Positions 10,797 through 19,272 of a stretch of 38,528 nt of DNA are shown here, in pieces. How positions within the stretch are numbered: the stretch's first letter is position 1; each line of letters opens with the position of its first letter. Source of the stretch: Kallipyga massiliensis ph2 (GTDB lineage: Bacteria > Bacillota > Clostridia > Tissierellales > Peptoniphilaceae); the NCBI RefSeq assembly GCF_000311985.1, contig NZ_HE978585.1, positions 750,032 through 788,559 of the forward strand, read 5' to 3'. The position numbers and the translations under genes were made by a program. Below the pieces are notes generated by a model, which searched no databases, was not told where the DNA came from, and was given only the letters and a program-made list of their open reading frames with translations.

Positions 10797-10831
10797 GTCA
10801 CTTGTATAATAATTATGCAAGCGACTTTTTT
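10797..10831 (+). terminator. Intrinsic terminator of the secA-prfB-proS-lipoprotein operon
   Basis: GTCACTTG (10797-10804) pairs with CAAGCGAC (10818-10825), one A-C mismatch, followed by six T. Confidence 0.7.
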
Positions 10832-10858
10832 ATTATCATTATAAATTTCTCTCATTCC

Positions 10859-10886
10859 TTGAAAAATCGCCTCGTTGTGCTATACT
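10859..10886 (+). promoter_or_regulatory. SigmaA-type promoter of the oligopeptide transporter
   Basis: TTGAAA (10859-10864), 16-base spacer, TATACT (10881-10886), 43 bases before the oppA start. Confidence 0.75.
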
Positions 10887-10928
10887 GAATCAAAATTACT
10901 ACACGATTGAATCGTGAAGGAGGGAAAA

Positions 10929-12947
10929 ATGAAAAAGAAATTGCTGGCACTGTCATTAGCGCTTGCTTTGACCCTCACCGCTTGTGGAAACAACGGTGGC
11001 GGAGAGAGCAAGTCCGGAGAATCTCAGGGAGAAAGCAGTTCACAACCTGCTGAAAACATTCCTGAGAAAGAATTGACCATTACTTATGGAACAGACTTGG
11101 CGAACATGGACTATGTAACAACCGCCAAGGAAACCGACCACCGGATCAATGCAAACTTAGTCGATGGACTTCTTGATAATTCTCCTACCGGGAAACTCGT
11201 TCCCTCTATTGCGGAATCCTGGAAGCCGAATGATGATAAGACGGTTTGGACTTTCAAAATTCGTCCTGATGTTCAGTGGGTCACCCATACCGGTGAAACT
11301 TACGACACTGTTAAAGCAGAAGACTTTGTCACCGGCGTTCGTCATGGTGCTGAATTCAACTCTGAGGCCGTTTATCTCTTACAGGGTGTTTTAAAGGGAT
11401 ATGATGAATATCTCGCTTCCGACTTCTCCGATGAAGCCTGGGATAAGGTCGGCGTAAAGGCCGTTGATGATACCACATTGGAATTCACCTTGGAGCAGCC
11501 TACTCCCTACTTCGATTCCATGACCACCTATTCTGTACTATATCCAATCAACAAGGCTTTCCTCGAAAGCTCCGGCGATGGCTGCAAACTGGGTGCTCCC
11601 AACAAAGATAAGTGCGACTTTGGTGCCGCAAAGATGGACTCCATCCTTTACAATGGTGCTTACATTCTCACTGAAAACACCGCTAAATCCCAGCGCGTTA
11701 TGACCAAGAACACGGCTTACTGGGATGCTAACAATGTACACGTCTCTAAGATCACTGAAGTCTATGATGATGGATCCGACAACTATTCCACAATCAAGGG
11801 CTTTGAAAACGGCGTTTACAGCCAGGCTGCTTTAAATCCAGGCTGGGCTGACTATGAAGACTATGTAAAGAAATATGAGGGAAAGACCCACTACACCCTC
11901 CCCAACGGAACAGCATTTGGCGTTGTCTTCAACTTTGACCGTCAGACTTTCAATGAAACCAACTATGCGACTGACGAGACGCTGAGAAAGAACACCCACG
12001 AGGCCATCTTAAACGAGAACTTCCGTAAGGCCCTCCGTGCTGCCTACGACGTTGTCGCTGACCAGTCTGTCGACAACCCTGTTGATTTGGCAAAAGCATC
12101 TCAGCGTAACATCAACAACGCTCCTGATGTCGGCACCCTGTCCGATGGAACCATGTATCCTCAGGTTGTCACCGATGCTTATAACGAAGCAACCGGCGAA
12201 AAACGCGACTTGAATGATGGGCAGACGCCTTTCTTCAGCAAAGAAGAAGCCATGGAATTCATCGAAGCAGCGAAGAAAGATGGCGTCGTCTTCCCGATCC
12301 ACCTGGATATGCTGGTCATTGAGACCTCCGATCGTCTGGTCAAGAAGGCCCAATCCATGAAGAAGTCCATTGAAGAGAACACCGAAGGCAACATTATCAT
12401 TGAGCTCGTCATGAGATCCGAGGACACCGTCGTCAATATTGCTTACAAGGAATCCGATCCTAAGGCCATGGACTATGATATTTCCACCTTTACCGGTTGG
12501 TCTCCTGACTACAACGACCCCAAATCCTTCGTTGATATCTATTCCCCAACCACCGGCTACTATATGATGGCCACCGGTCTTGGCAACATGGAAAAGACCA
12601 AAGATGGTAAAGAGGTCATCGTTAACGAAGATCTGAAGAAGCAGTTGGGCTTTATGGACTATGAAAAGCTCTACCGCGATGCTGACAAGATTACTGATGA
12701 TATGGACGCCCGCTATAAGGCTTTTGCTAAAGCTGACGCTTTCTTAATCGAAAAATGTCTCTATATCCCCACCGGGATGAAGGCACGTGGTGATGTGGTT
12801 TCCAAGTACGTCCCCTTCACCAGAGCCTATGCCTCTTATGGTTTGGCCGATTCTAAATATAAGGGCCTCCAGATTTCCGATAAAATCATCACGACGGAAG
12901 AATACGACAAAGCCTACGAAGAATGGCAGAAGAATTTCGGAAAATAA
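10929..12947 (+). CDS. Oligopeptide ABC transporter, substrate-binding lipoprotein (OppA/AmiA-like)
   Basis: Surface lipoprotein that captures peptides for the importer encoded downstream. The 672-residue product has a signal peptide with lipobox LTAC (Cys19) and a Gly/Ser-rich spacer. The family 5 solute-binding fold follows, with landmarks such as ATGLGNMEKT-like and FTGWSPDYNDPKSF segments (residues about 520-545) typical of AmiA/OppA. The length matches streptococcal AmiA rather than enteric OppA (about 540). GAAGGAGGG precedes the ATG. Base use is visibly different from neighbours: many more codons end in T or A, as expected for a very highly expressed gene or one acquired separately. 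It is separated from oppB by a strong hairpin at 12981-13015 without a T-run. Confidence 0.93.
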   Translation: MKKKLLALSLALALTLTACGNNGGGESKSGESQGESSSQPAENIPEKELTITYGTDLANMDYVTTAKETDHRINANLVDGLLDNSPTGKLVPSIAESWKPNDDKTVWTFKIRPDVQWVTHTGETYDTVKAEDFVTGVRHGAEFNSEAVYLLQGVLKGYDEYLASDFSDEAWDKVGVKAVDDTTLEFTLEQPTPYFDSMTTYSVLYPINKAFLESSGDGCKLGAPNKDKCDFGAAKMDSILYNGAYILTENTAKSQRVMTKNTAYWDANNVHVSKITEVYDDGSDNYSTIKGFENGVYSQAALNPGWADYEDYVKKYEGKTHYTLPNGTAFGVVFNFDRQTFNETNYATDETLRKNTHEAILNENFRKALRAAYDVVADQSVDNPVDLAKASQRNINNAPDVGTLSDGTMYPQVVTDAYNEATGEKRDLNDGQTPFFSKEEAMEFIEAAKKDGVVFPIHLDMLVIETSDRLVKKAQSMKKSIEENTEGNIIIELVMRSEDTVVNIAYKESDPKAMDYDISTFTGWSPDYNDPKSFVDIYSPTTGYYMMATGLGNMEKTKDGKEVIVNEDLKKQLGFMDYEKLYRDADKITDDMDARYKAFAKADAFLIEKCLYIPTGMKARGDVVSKYVPFTRAYASYGLADSKYKGLQISDKIITTEEYDKAYEEWQKNFGK

Positions 12948-12980
12948 TTCTGGAAACTCGATGCCGATAGTGGAACTATG

Positions 12981-13015
12981 ATTGAGGGGGTTGAGTGCAT
13001 CTCAACCCCCTCAAT
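12981..13015 (+). promoter_or_regulatory. Stable intercistronic hairpin between oppA and oppB
   Basis: A perfect 14-bp stem, ATTGAGGGGGTTGA (12981-12994) with TCAACCCCCTCAAT (13002-13015) and a 7-base loop. No T-run follows, so it is more likely a 3'-end stabiliser or partial terminator that keeps oppA transcript above that of the permease genes. Confidence 0.75.
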
Positions 13016-13047
13016 TCAATCGTTGCTGGAAAGTGTAAGGAGACAAA

Positions 13048-14529
13048 ATGACTCGATATATCATCAACCGATTGATAAAGTCAATAATCTCTCTTTTGAT
13101 CGTCGTATGCATTGTTGTGGGCATTCTCTATAAGCTCGTCCCGGTATCCAAAATCTTCCTTCAGGATGATGCCTATAAAAAGCTTAAAGGCAATCCAAAA
13201 ATCGCCTATAAGCTAGCCACCATGGAGTCCCTGGGTTACCTAGACTATGTCACCATTCCGGAAATGTGTGCGCTGAAAGAGGGCGGATCCGGTTGCACAG
13301 AAAATGGTTCCGACGAACAAAAAAGAGTGATCGAAGAATTCGAAAAAGATGGTTATAAGGTTCAGCATATGACGGAGTCCGGGGAAGGCTATGGAGCCGT
13401 CTATGCAACCAAGGAGTATGGTGTTTTCCGCCTGGTCTGGAATTACTTATCCCAGATGGTTCAAATTGACGGTCCCAACCGGATTCAGGATCCGAATAAT
13501 CCGGACCTGGAACGGGGTTACTCTTTTGGCACCGGTCCCAATGGTGCTCCGGCCATCAAATGCTCAGGATGTAAATATAAGTATCAGCTCTATTTCAACG
13601 GACGCTTCCCTTTCATCCATCAAAATGCGATTAAACTCTTTTTCGGGAACTCCTACCCGACCAACCAGGGCATTCCTACTCTGGAAGTTATTAGTGAGGG
13701 TCAAGGTCAGCTCAAGGCTACCGAACAAACTTTTCCAACCGGAGAGGTGCTGAAAAGTCCAGTTAACCAATTCACCTTAAGCTATAAATCTGAACTGGAT
13801 CATTTGGATCAGAAGCGCTATACCGACCACTATGCGAACGGACAAACGGTTCATCAGAACCCTTCGATGATCTCTACCTCTTATATTTTTGGTGTGAGTT
13901 CGCTGATTCTGACTTACCTCTTCGCTATGCCCTTTGCGATTTCCATGGCCCGGAACAAGGATAAGCTCATTGATAAGATCGGCATCGTCTATATTAATGT
14001 CTTGATTGCCATCCCTTCTTTGGCCTTTATTTTCTTTGTCAAATATATCGGCGTCTCTTTCGGCCTCCCGGACAAGTTTCCCCACCTGGGTTTTGGGAAC
14101 CCCTTGTCCTATGTCCTTCCGATTTTGATCCTGGGTCTTCTTTCCACGCCCTCCCTCATGCTCTGGGTCCGGCGCTACATGGTCGACCAGGAAACGGCGG
14201 ACTACGTTAAATTCTGCAAGGCCAAAGGCCTGTCCCGTCAGGAGATTTCTTCCCGTCACATCTTCAAGAACGCCATCATCCCCATCGTCAACGGAATTCC
14301 TGCCTCGATTATCCTGGCTATTTCCGGTGCGGTCTTGACGGAAGCGGTCTTCGCTATCCCGGGCATGGGTAAGATGCTGCCGGATTCCATTAAAGCCATG
14401 AACAACAATATGGTCATCACTTTGACCTTTATCTTCTCGGCTTTGGCTATTTTCTCCGTTTTCCTGGGCGATATCTTGATGACCATCGTTGATCCTCGGA
14501 TTTCTTTGAACTTGAAGAAGGGAGAGTAA
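13048..14529 (+). CDS. Oligopeptide ABC transporter permease OppB/AmiC-like
   Basis: Integral membrane subunit. At 493 residues it is far longer than classical OppB (about 306) and matches AmiC of streptococci: one N-terminal membrane helix (about 9-30) is followed by a roughly 240-residue extracytoplasmic insert (about 33-272) and then the usual five-helix permease core. The EAA loop that contacts the ATPases is seen as DYVKFCKAKGLSRQEISSR (around 390-408). The insert contains two Cys pairs (MCALKEGGSGC and KCSGCKYKY) that could form disulfides. AAGGAG precedes the ATG. It starts 100 bases behind oppA and ends 2 bases before oppC. Confidence 0.93.
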   Translation: MTRYIINRLIKSIISLLIVVCIVVGILYKLVPVSKIFLQDDAYKKLKGNPKIAYKLATMESLGYLDYVTIPEMCALKEGGSGCTENGSDEQKRVIEEFEKDGYKVQHMTESGEGYGAVYATKEYGVFRLVWNYLSQMVQIDGPNRIQDPNNPDLERGYSFGTGPNGAPAIKCSGCKYKYQLYFNGRFPFIHQNAIKLFFGNSYPTNQGIPTLEVISEGQGQLKATEQTFPTGEVLKSPVNQFTLSYKSELDHLDQKRYTDHYANGQTVHQNPSMISTSYIFGVSSLILTYLFAMPFAISMARNKDKLIDKIGIVYINVLIAIPSLAFIFFVKYIGVSFGLPDKFPHLGFGNPLSYVLPILILGLLSTPSLMLWVRRYMVDQETADYVKFCKAKGLSRQEISSRHIFKNAIIPIVNGIPASIILAISGAVLTEAVFAIPGMGKMLPDSIKAMNNNMVITLTFIFSALAIFSVFLGDILMTIVDPRISLNLKKGE

Positions 14530-14531
14530 GG

Positions 14532-15611
14532 ATGACCGATCAAAACAAGAAAAGTCCCAACCTTCGGGATGAGATTGCTGAAGTCCTTGCTGAGGATGAA
14601 AAATCGGCTCAGTCCTTTGAAAAGGCGAGCGAAGAGAAAATTGTCCAACCCCCTTCTGCCGAGGAGACCCACAGCGGGCTTGAAGAAGTTGATCAGGTAG
14701 ATCCCTTTTCCTTCTACCGGGTTGATGAGAAGGTCTCGGAGAAGATTGCCGCCCCTGAGTACTCCTACTGGGGGTCCGTCTTTAAGAAGTTCTTCTCCTC
14801 CAAGGTGGCCATCACCATGTTGATTATCCTGGCCCTGATCCTTCTCATGTCCTTCATCCAGCCCATGATTTCCGGTTTCTCCAACATGGACGCCACCAAC
14901 ATTAACGATAAGTCCCAGTGGTTCCTCCCTCCATCAGCGGAACACCCCTTTGGGACGAACGATAAAGGGATTGACCTTTTTAACCAGGTCTGGGCAGGAG
15001 CAAGAACCTCTCTCTCTATCTCCATTATCGCCACCCTGATTGTTACCTTTATCGGCCTGGTGGTCGGAACCTGGTGGGGCTTTTCCAAACGGGTGGATAT
15101 GGTCATGATCGAGGTTTATAACATCATCTCCAACATCCCCTTCATCCTCATTGTCATGGTCCTCTCCTATGCTTTGGGTTCAGGTGTTGCCCAGCTGATC
15201 TTTGCCATGACTGTGACGACCTGGGTGGGGGAGGCCTACTTCTACCGGGTCCAGGTCATGATCATCCGTGATCGTGAATATAACTTGGCTTCCAGAACCC
15301 TCGGTTCTCCCATGCCCAAGATGATCGTTCACAACGTTCTGCCCTACCTGGTTTCCGTCATCGTCACCTCCATCTCCAGGTCCATCCCGGCCTTTATCTC
15401 CACGGAAGTTTTCCTTTCCTTCTTGGGAACCGGCCTTTCGGAGGAGACAGCATCCTTGGGACGTATTGTTCAGAAGAACGTGAGCTATATGACCTCCGCT
15501 CCCCACCTCTTCCTGATCCCCCTGGGACTGACCGCCCTGATTTCCATTACCACCTATCTGGTTGGCCAGACCCTGGCAGATGCCGCGGATCCGCGCAACC
15601 ACATGCTGTAA
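14532..15611 (+). CDS. Oligopeptide ABC transporter permease OppC/AmiD-like
   Basis: Second membrane subunit of the peptide importer, 359 residues. It has a long, highly charged cytoplasmic N-terminus (about 1-85), one membrane helix (KVAITMLIILALILLMSF, about 94-112), a short external loop, and then the binding-protein-dependent permease domain with the EAA-like segment around DREYNLASRTLGSPMPKM. GAGAGTAAGG precedes the ATG, which lies 2 bases behind oppB. The length exceeds AmiD (308) because of the N-terminal extension, whose function is not evident. Confidence 0.92.
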   Translation: MTDQNKKSPNLRDEIAEVLAEDEKSAQSFEKASEEKIVQPPSAEETHSGLEEVDQVDPFSFYRVDEKVSEKIAAPEYSYWGSVFKKFFSSKVAITMLIILALILLMSFIQPMISGFSNMDATNINDKSQWFLPPSAEHPFGTNDKGIDLFNQVWAGARTSLSISIIATLIVTFIGLVVGTWWGFSKRVDMVMIEVYNIISNIPFILIVMVLSYALGSGVAQLIFAMTVTTWVGEAYFYRVQVMIIRDREYNLASRTLGSPMPKMIVHNVLPYLVSVIVTSISRSIPAFISTEVFLSFLGTGLSEETASLGRIVQKNVSYMTSAPHLFLIPLGLTALISITTYLVGQTLADAADPRNHML

Positions 15612-15621
15612 GGAGGCGACT

Positions 15622-16710
15622 ATGGAAATGAATGTGAAAGATCCAATTATTTCGGTCAAAAACCTGGAAGTTAAATTCAAGGTTCGCGATAAAGAACTCA
15701 CGGCCATCCGGAACATCTCCATGGACTTCGAAGAAGGCCAGGTGGTAGCCATTGTTGGCGAATCCGGTTCCGGAAAGTCGGTCTTTACCAAGACCTTCAC
15801 CGGGATGCTGGACTCCAACGGTCGGATCTCCAATGGGGAAGTCTGGTTCGAGGGACGGGACATCTCCAAACTGACCAAGGACAGCGAATGGGAGAAGATC
15901 CGGGGCAGCAAGATCGCCATGGTCTTCCAGGACCCCATGACCTCCCTGGACCCCGTCCGGACTGTAGGCTACCAGATTTCTGAAGTCATCATCAAGCACC
16001 AGAAAAAGGACAAGAAGGAAGCCCGAAAAATTGCCGTTGACCTTATGTCCCGCGTCGGGATCGATGATGCGGACCGGCGTTATGACGAGTACCCCTTCAT
16101 GTTCTCCGGTGGTATGCGTCAGCGGATTGTCATCGCCATCGCCCTGGCTTGCCAGCCCAGGGTCCTGATTTGCGATGAGCCGACGACCGCCTTGGACGTG
16201 ACCATCCAGGCTCAGATTATTGAGCTGATCAAAGAACTCTCCCACGAATTCAACTTTACAACCATCTATATCACCCATGACCTGGGCGTTGTCGCCAAGG
16301 TGGCGGACCTGGTCGCCGTCATGTATGCCGGCCAGATTATCGAATACGGGACCATCGAAGATGTCTTCTATGACCCTCGCCACCCCTACACCTGGGGCCT
16401 TCTCTCCGCGCTACCTCAGCTGGGCGATAAGGAAGAGGACCTCTTTGCCATACCGGGGACCCCGCCCTCCCTTTTCAAGAAGGTGGTCGGCGATGCCTTT
16501 GCCCCCCGGAACCAGTATTCCCTGGCTATCGACTTCCAGCAGGAGCCGCCCATGTTCAAGATCTCGGATACCCACTTTGCCAAGACTTGGCTGGAGGATC
16601 CCCGGGCACCGAAAGTCGAGAAGCCGGTCATGATCCAAGACCTGCACGAGAAGATGAAAGCACTTACATCGAAGGGAGGAATCTACAGTGACAGAGACAA
16701 AGACGAATAA
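15622..16710 (+). CDS. Oligopeptide ABC transporter ATPase OppD/AmiE-like
   Basis: One of the two ATPases that power peptide import. The 362-residue protein has Walker A GESGSGKS (46-53), Q-loop, signature SGGMRQR, Walker [14 protein letters not shown] and the switch His in ITHDLGVV. The C-terminal oligopeptide/dipeptide transporter domain is present ([26 protein letters not shown]), although the usual Cys cluster of iron-sulfur-containing OppD proteins is absent. TAAGGAGG just before the ATG at 15622 fixes the start; an upstream frame extension to 15562 lies inside oppC. It overlaps oppF by 23 bases. Confidence 0.95.
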   Translation: MEMNVKDPIISVKNLEVKFKVRDKELTAIRNISMDFEEGQVVAIVGESGSGKSVFTKTFTGMLDSNGRISNGEVWFEGRDISKLTKDSEWEKIRGSKIAMVFQDPMTSLDPVRTVGYQISEVIIKHQKKDKKEARKIAVDLMSRVGIDDADRRYDEYPFMFSGGMRQRIVIAIALACQPRVLICDEPTTALDVTIQAQIIELIKELSHEFNFTTIYITHDLGVVAKVADLVAVMYAGQIIEYGTIEDVFYDPRHPYTWGLLSALPQLGDKEEDLFAIPGTPPSLFKKVVGDAFAPRNQYSLAIDFQQEPPMFKISDTHFAKTWLEDPRAPKVEKPVMIQDLHEKMKALTSKGGIYSDRDKDE

Positions 16711-17704
16711 AAAAGAGATCTTCGAGCCTGTCGAGACTGGCGAGGTCCTCCTGGACGTGAAAGACCTTGCCGTGACCTTCTATAATGGGAAGACCCCCTT
16801 TAAGGCGGTTTCCAACGTCAACTTCCAGATCCACAAGGGGGAGACCTTCTCCCTGGTCGGCGAATCCGGCTCAGGAAAGACCACCATCGGTCGGGCCATC
16901 ATCGGCCTGAACGAGACCTCCGAAGGCGATATTATTTACAAGGGGCGGAAGATCAACGAACGCCTGCCCAAGGATGTCCGCCGGGAGGTCATCCGTGAAA
17001 TCCAGATGATCTTCCAGGATCCGGCGGCCTCCCTGAACGAGCGGGCCACCATCGACTACATCGTGGCCGAGGGGCTGGATAACTTCCACCTCTACAAGTC
17101 GCGGGAGGAGAGAGCGGAAAAGGTAGCCGAGGCCCTTCGCTCGGTCGGCCTATTGCCTGAACACAAGTCTCGTTATCCCCATGAGTTTTCGGGTGGCCAG
17201 CGCCAGCGTATCGGGATTGCCCGGTCCATCGTTATGGATCCGGAGTTTATCATCGCCGATGAGCCCATCTCCGCCCTGGACGTCTCCATCCGTGCCCAGG
17301 TTCTGAACCTCATGAACAAGTTCCAGAGGGAGCAGGGGATCACCTACCTCTTCATCGCCCATGACCTTTCGGTCGTTCGCTATTTCTCCGACCGGATTGC
17401 CGTTATCCACCACGGCCGGATCGTCGAGTTGGCCGAGACCAATGAGCTCTTTGCCTACCCGGTCCACCCCTACACCCGGTCCCTCCTCCAATCCGTTCCG
17501 ATTCCGGATCCCCGGATTGAGAAGAAGAAGGCCCTTATCGTCTATGACGAGAGCAAGTATGAGACGGATGAAGGCCTCCACACCCTCCGTGAGGTGGCCC
17601 CGGGACACCTGGTCTACATGTCCGATGACCAGGTCAACTACTTCCAGGGCGAATACAAGCGTTTGAAACAGCAAAAAGCGGAACTCGATGGGAACCGGCA
17701 ATAA
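16688..17704 (+). CDS. Oligopeptide ABC transporter ATPase OppF/AmiF-like
   Basis: Partner ATPase of OppD, 338 residues. Walker A GESGSGKT (58-65), signature [13 protein letters not shown], Walker [15 protein letters not shown], and switch His in IAHDLSVV are all intact. A C-terminal extension of about 40 residues ends in a charged helix. The start is GTG at 16688, preceded by GGGAGG; the gene begins inside oppD, and its last 17 bases overlap the purine nucleoside phosphorylase gene. Confidence 0.95.
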   Translation: MTETKTNKKEIFEPVETGEVLLDVKDLAVTFYNGKTPFKAVSNVNFQIHKGETFSLVGESGSGKTTIGRAIIGLNETSEGDIIYKGRKINERLPKDVRREVIREIQMIFQDPAASLNERATIDYIVAEGLDNFHLYKSREERAEKVAEALRSVGLLPEHKSRYPHEFSGGQRQRIGIARSIVMDPEFIIADEPISALDVSIRAQVLNLMNKFQREQGITYLFIAHDLSVVRYFSDRIAVIHHGRIVELAETNELFAYPVHPYTRSLLQSVPIPDPRIEKKKALIVYDESKYETDEGLHTLREVAPGHLVYMSDDQVNYFQGEYKRLKQQKAELDGNRQ

Positions 17705-18554
17705 GGTCCGGGACAAGCTGGACGCCTGTCTGGACCGGGTCCTTTCTCTGACCAAGGGCCAGGTTTCTGACCCCGCCCAAGTTCGGCCCCGGATGGGCCT
17801 GGTCCTGGGGTCAGGCCTGGGGGCCCTGGCTGATGCGGTGGAGGACCCCCTCATCGTCGACTATAAGGATATTGAGGGATTCCCGGTTTCAACAGCCCCG
17901 GGTCATGTCGGACGCTTCATCTTCGGCAGGCTGGAGGGCATCCCCCTGGTCCTCATGCAGGGCCGGGTCCACCTCTATGAGGGCTATGATGTCACGGACT
18001 GTGTCCTTCCCATCCGCCTCATGGGCCTTTTGGGGATTGAGACCCTGGTCCTGACCAATGCGGCAGGGGCCTGCAACCCGGACTTCCGGGTAGGAGACTT
18101 CTGCATCCTCCGGGACCACATCTCTTCCTTTGTCCCCTCTCCCTTGTTAGGCCCCAACCTTGAAGAACTGGGCCGTCGCTTCCCCGACATGACCCGGGTC
18201 TATGACGAGGGTCTCCAGGACCTGATGGAGGAGGCAGGGAAGGAAGCCGGCTGCCGTGTCCACCGAGGGGTCTACGTCCAGTTCACCGGGCCGGCCTATG
18301 AAACGCCGGCGGAAATTCGGATGGCCCGAACCCTGGGGGCTGATATGGTGGGAATGTCCACCGTTATCGAAGCGACAGCGGCCAACCACATGGGCCTAAA
18401 GACCTGTGGCGTCTCCTTTGCCTCCAATATGGCGGCCGGCCTGTCCGGGTCTCCATTAACCGAGGAAGAAGTGATTGAAGAGGGAAGACGGCAAGCCCTG
18501 GCCTTCCAGGCCATGATCCGTTTCTTTATTCGCAAGCTTCCATCCCAAAAGTAA
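17688..18554 (+). CDS. punA: Purine nucleoside phosphorylase
   Basis: Phosphorolytic cleavage of purine nucleosides to base and ribose 1-phosphate in the cytoplasm. The 288-residue protein has the trimeric-PNP landmarks: phosphate loop GSGLG (41-45), [19 protein letters not shown] and the VGMSTVIEA segment, with Asn in ASNMAAG as the base-binding residue. It overlaps oppF by 17 bases and has only a weak ribosome binding site, so translation is probably coupled to the transporter operon. A terminator follows at 18561-18612. An operon of peptide importer plus nucleoside phosphorylase suggests a shared nutrient-salvage regulon. The approximately 15 residues at the N-terminus before the core are unusual, and a later start at Met37 is less likely. 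Confidence 0.93.
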   Translation: MGTGNKVRDKLDACLDRVLSLTKGQVSDPAQVRPRMGLVLGSGLGALADAVEDPLIVDYKDIEGFPVSTAPGHVGRFIFGRLEGIPLVLMQGRVHLYEGYDVTDCVLPIRLMGLLGIETLVLTNAAGACNPDFRVGDFCILRDHISSFVPSPLLGPNLEELGRRFPDMTRVYDEGLQDLMEEAGKEAGCRVHRGVYVQFTGPAYETPAEIRMARTLGADMVGMSTVIEATAANHMGLKTCGVSFASNMAAGLSGSPLTEEEVIEEGRRQALAFQAMIRFFIRKLPSQK

Positions 18555-18560
18555 GACTTG

Positions 18561-18612
18561 AAGCAAGCACTCACTCCGGCCCAAAAGGGTCGAATGAGGG
18601 CTTGCTTTTTTT
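18561..18612 (+). terminator. Intrinsic terminator of the opp-punA operon
   Basis: AAGCAAGC (18561-18568) pairs with GCTTGCTT (18600-18607); inner CTCA/TGAG and GGCCC/GGGTC pairings extend it. Seven T follow. Confidence 0.85.
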
Positions 18613-18677
18613 CTCCCGGACTGGGTATAAGAAAACTGTTCTTGATGATTATGTGGGGATAGAAGGGAGGAGGGACC

Positions 18678-19109
18678 ATGGCCCTAAAGGACCGGAAGCT
18701 GAATGAGGAGAAGAAGGAAGAGGACCGAGGCCCCATTGAATATCACTCGCCCTTCCGAGAACTTCTCGGTATCCAAGTCGAAAAGCGGGAGGAAGATTTC
18801 GCCATCCTCTCCTGCATCGTGAAAGAAGAATTTTTAAACGGGGGAGGGATTGCCCATGGGGGCCTGGTCATGGCCCTGGCGGATACGGCCATGGGGACCT
18901 GCTTCAGCAACCGGGAGGATAACCGGTCCTATGTGACCACGGACATCAACTACCGGTTTTTGGGCAAGGCCAAGGCGGGAGACAAGCTGGTGGCCACCGC
19001 CCATGCTCTCCGGGAGGGGGGACGGATCCTGACCTCTACTTGCCGGCTGACCGTGGAAGGACGCCTGGTGGGCTATGCCAGCGGGTCCTTCTACCTCCTA
19101 TCCGACTAA
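18678..19109 (+). CDS. Hotdog-fold thioesterase (PaaI/YbgC-like)
   Basis: A 143-residue protein. Residues about 53-75 carry the family segment GGGIAHGGLVMALADTAMGT, where the acidic residue and His-Gly-Gly form the acyl-CoA thioesterase site, and YVTTDINYRFLGKAKAGD is the following strand. Predicted to hydrolyse an acyl- or aryl-CoA; the substrate cannot be told. The charged N-terminus (ALKDRKLNEEKKEEDRG) is not part of the fold. GGGAGGAGGG precedes the ATG. It lies alone between two terminators or hairpins, next to a CoA-transferase, so a role in CoA-ester turnover is possible. Confidence 0.85.
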   Translation: MALKDRKLNEEKKEEDRGPIEYHSPFRELLGIQVEKREEDFAILSCIVKEEFLNGGGIAHGGLVMALADTAMGTCFSNREDNRSYVTTDINYRFLGKAKAGDKLVATAHALREGGRILTSTCRLTVEGRLVGYASGSFYLLSD

Positions 19110-19141
19110 GGAATCCGCTGGAATAATATCCACAAGAGCTT

Positions 19142-19147
19142 TATAAT
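19142..19147 (+). promoter_or_regulatory. Possible -10 element upstream of the CoA-transferase
   Basis: TATAAT at 19142-19147, but the -35 region (CTGGAA, 18-base spacer) is poor. A hairpin at 19190-19208 would lie in the leader. Confidence 0.35.
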
Positions 19148-19189
19148 GGCTATAGATGCGGCTAATGCGAACTATGCCTATCGATCAGT

Positions 19190-19208
19190 CCGGGCCCGGG
19201 CGGCCCGG
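19190..19208 (+). promoter_or_regulatory. GC-rich hairpin between thioesterase and CoA-transferase genes
   Basis: CCGGGCC (19190-19196) pairs with GGCCCGG (19202-19208), loop of 5. No T-run, so terminator function is doubtful. Confidence 0.45.
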
Positions 19209-19272
19209 TTCACTTTAAAGGAGGAGGGAAAACCTTCTCTATCCATTTCCTATTCAGAAAGGGGACCCTTGC

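Noticed and set aside
19128-19136. Extra DnaA box (ATATCCACA) before the CoA-transferase
   Set aside because: A single imperfect copy without neighbours is expected by chance.
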